Positions 6,963-7,028 of a DNA stretch of 7,028 nt are shown here, piece by piece. Source of the DNA: Clostridiales bacterium UBA4821 (GTDB lineage Bacteria > Bacillota > Clostridia > Acetivibrionales > UBA4821); contig DHFP01000070.1 in assembly GCA_002402315.1 (NCBI GenBank), positions 1-7,028 on the forward strand, given 5' to 3'. The notes below the pieces were generated by a model that was given only the letters and a program-made list of their open reading frames with translations, had not been told where the DNA came from and ran no database searches. The first letter of the stretch is position 1. Each line of letters begins with the position of its first letter. Made by a program: the position numbers and the translations under genes.

Positions 6963-6991
6963 ATTATACCATTAATTTATTATTTAAGCAA
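6963..6991 (-). promoter_or_regulatory. Predicted extended -10 promoter of the kinase-FIST operon
   Basis: The minus strand reads TGGTATAAT across 6971-6963, a perfect TATAAT preceded by the TGn extension. A weak -35 element, TTGCTT (6986-6991, 3 of 6 matches), lies 17 bases upstream. The -10 box is 52 bases ahead of the kinase ATG. The rest of the 6911-7028 stretch holds only the small inverted repeat at 6934-6947. No gene is supported between 6911 and the window end. Confidence 0.55.
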
Positions 6992-7028
6992 TACTGCCTA
7001 TTAAATCGGGCACGGCAAAATCATGAAT

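Noticed and set aside
6998..7028. GGGCACGGCAAAATC near the right edge, recalling the start of a c-di-GMP-I riboswitch or a sigma-54 -24 element, and an ATG at 7023
   Set aside because: The match is a few bases long, no paired -12 or riboswitch core is present before the sequence ends, and the ATG lacks a ribosome binding site and is cut off after two codons.

Overview
The window looks like chromosomal DNA from a low-GC Gram-positive anaerobe, most likely a member of Clostridia (Ruminiclostridium/Clostridium-like). This is an inference from the AT-rich composition, strong AGGAGG-type ribosome binding sites, sigma-A-like promoters and the clostridial character of the proteins. No rRNA, tRNA, CRISPR array, insertion sequence or phage gene is visible. 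Five genes fill nearly all of the sequence, and no gene-free gap exceeds about 135 bases.

Left half (1-3950, + strand): a three-gene transcription unit for sugar-nucleotide supply and initiation of a surface polysaccharide. A near-consensus promoter (35-63) precedes a polyprenyl-phosphate sugar-phosphate transferase (135-1529). It is followed after 21 bases by UTP-glucose-1-phosphate uridylyltransferase galU (1551-2420, GTG start) and after a further 54 bases by a phosphoglucomutase/phosphomannomutase (2475-3881). A strong hairpin plus T-tract (3884-3945) ends the unit. The mutase converts glucose-6-P to glucose-1-P, GalU makes UDP-glucose from it, and the transferase loads a sugar-phosphate (of unknown identity) onto undecaprenyl phosphate. 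No other glycosyltransferase, flippase or polymerase is in the window.

Right half (3956-7028, - strand, convergent with the first unit): a two-gene signalling locus. A membrane histidine kinase (5156-6910) has six predicted membrane segments, a long coiled coil built from five 28-residue tandem repeats, and intact HisKA and HATPase domains. It is followed after 81 bases by a stand-alone FIST-domain protein (3956-5074). FIST proteins next to histidine kinases are known in Proteobacteria as NosP, a haem protein that regulates its partner kinase in response to nitric oxide. A similar trans-acting sensor role is therefore the most attractive reading here, but it is inference. No response regulator is encoded in the window. 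A candidate extended -10 promoter and a small inverted repeat lie upstream of the kinase, and the FIST gene may also have a weak promoter of its own.

The most unusual items are the kinase-FIST pair, the dimeric (56-residue) repeat pattern of the kinase coiled coil, and the cysteine-rich, almost histidine-free composition of the FIST protein.
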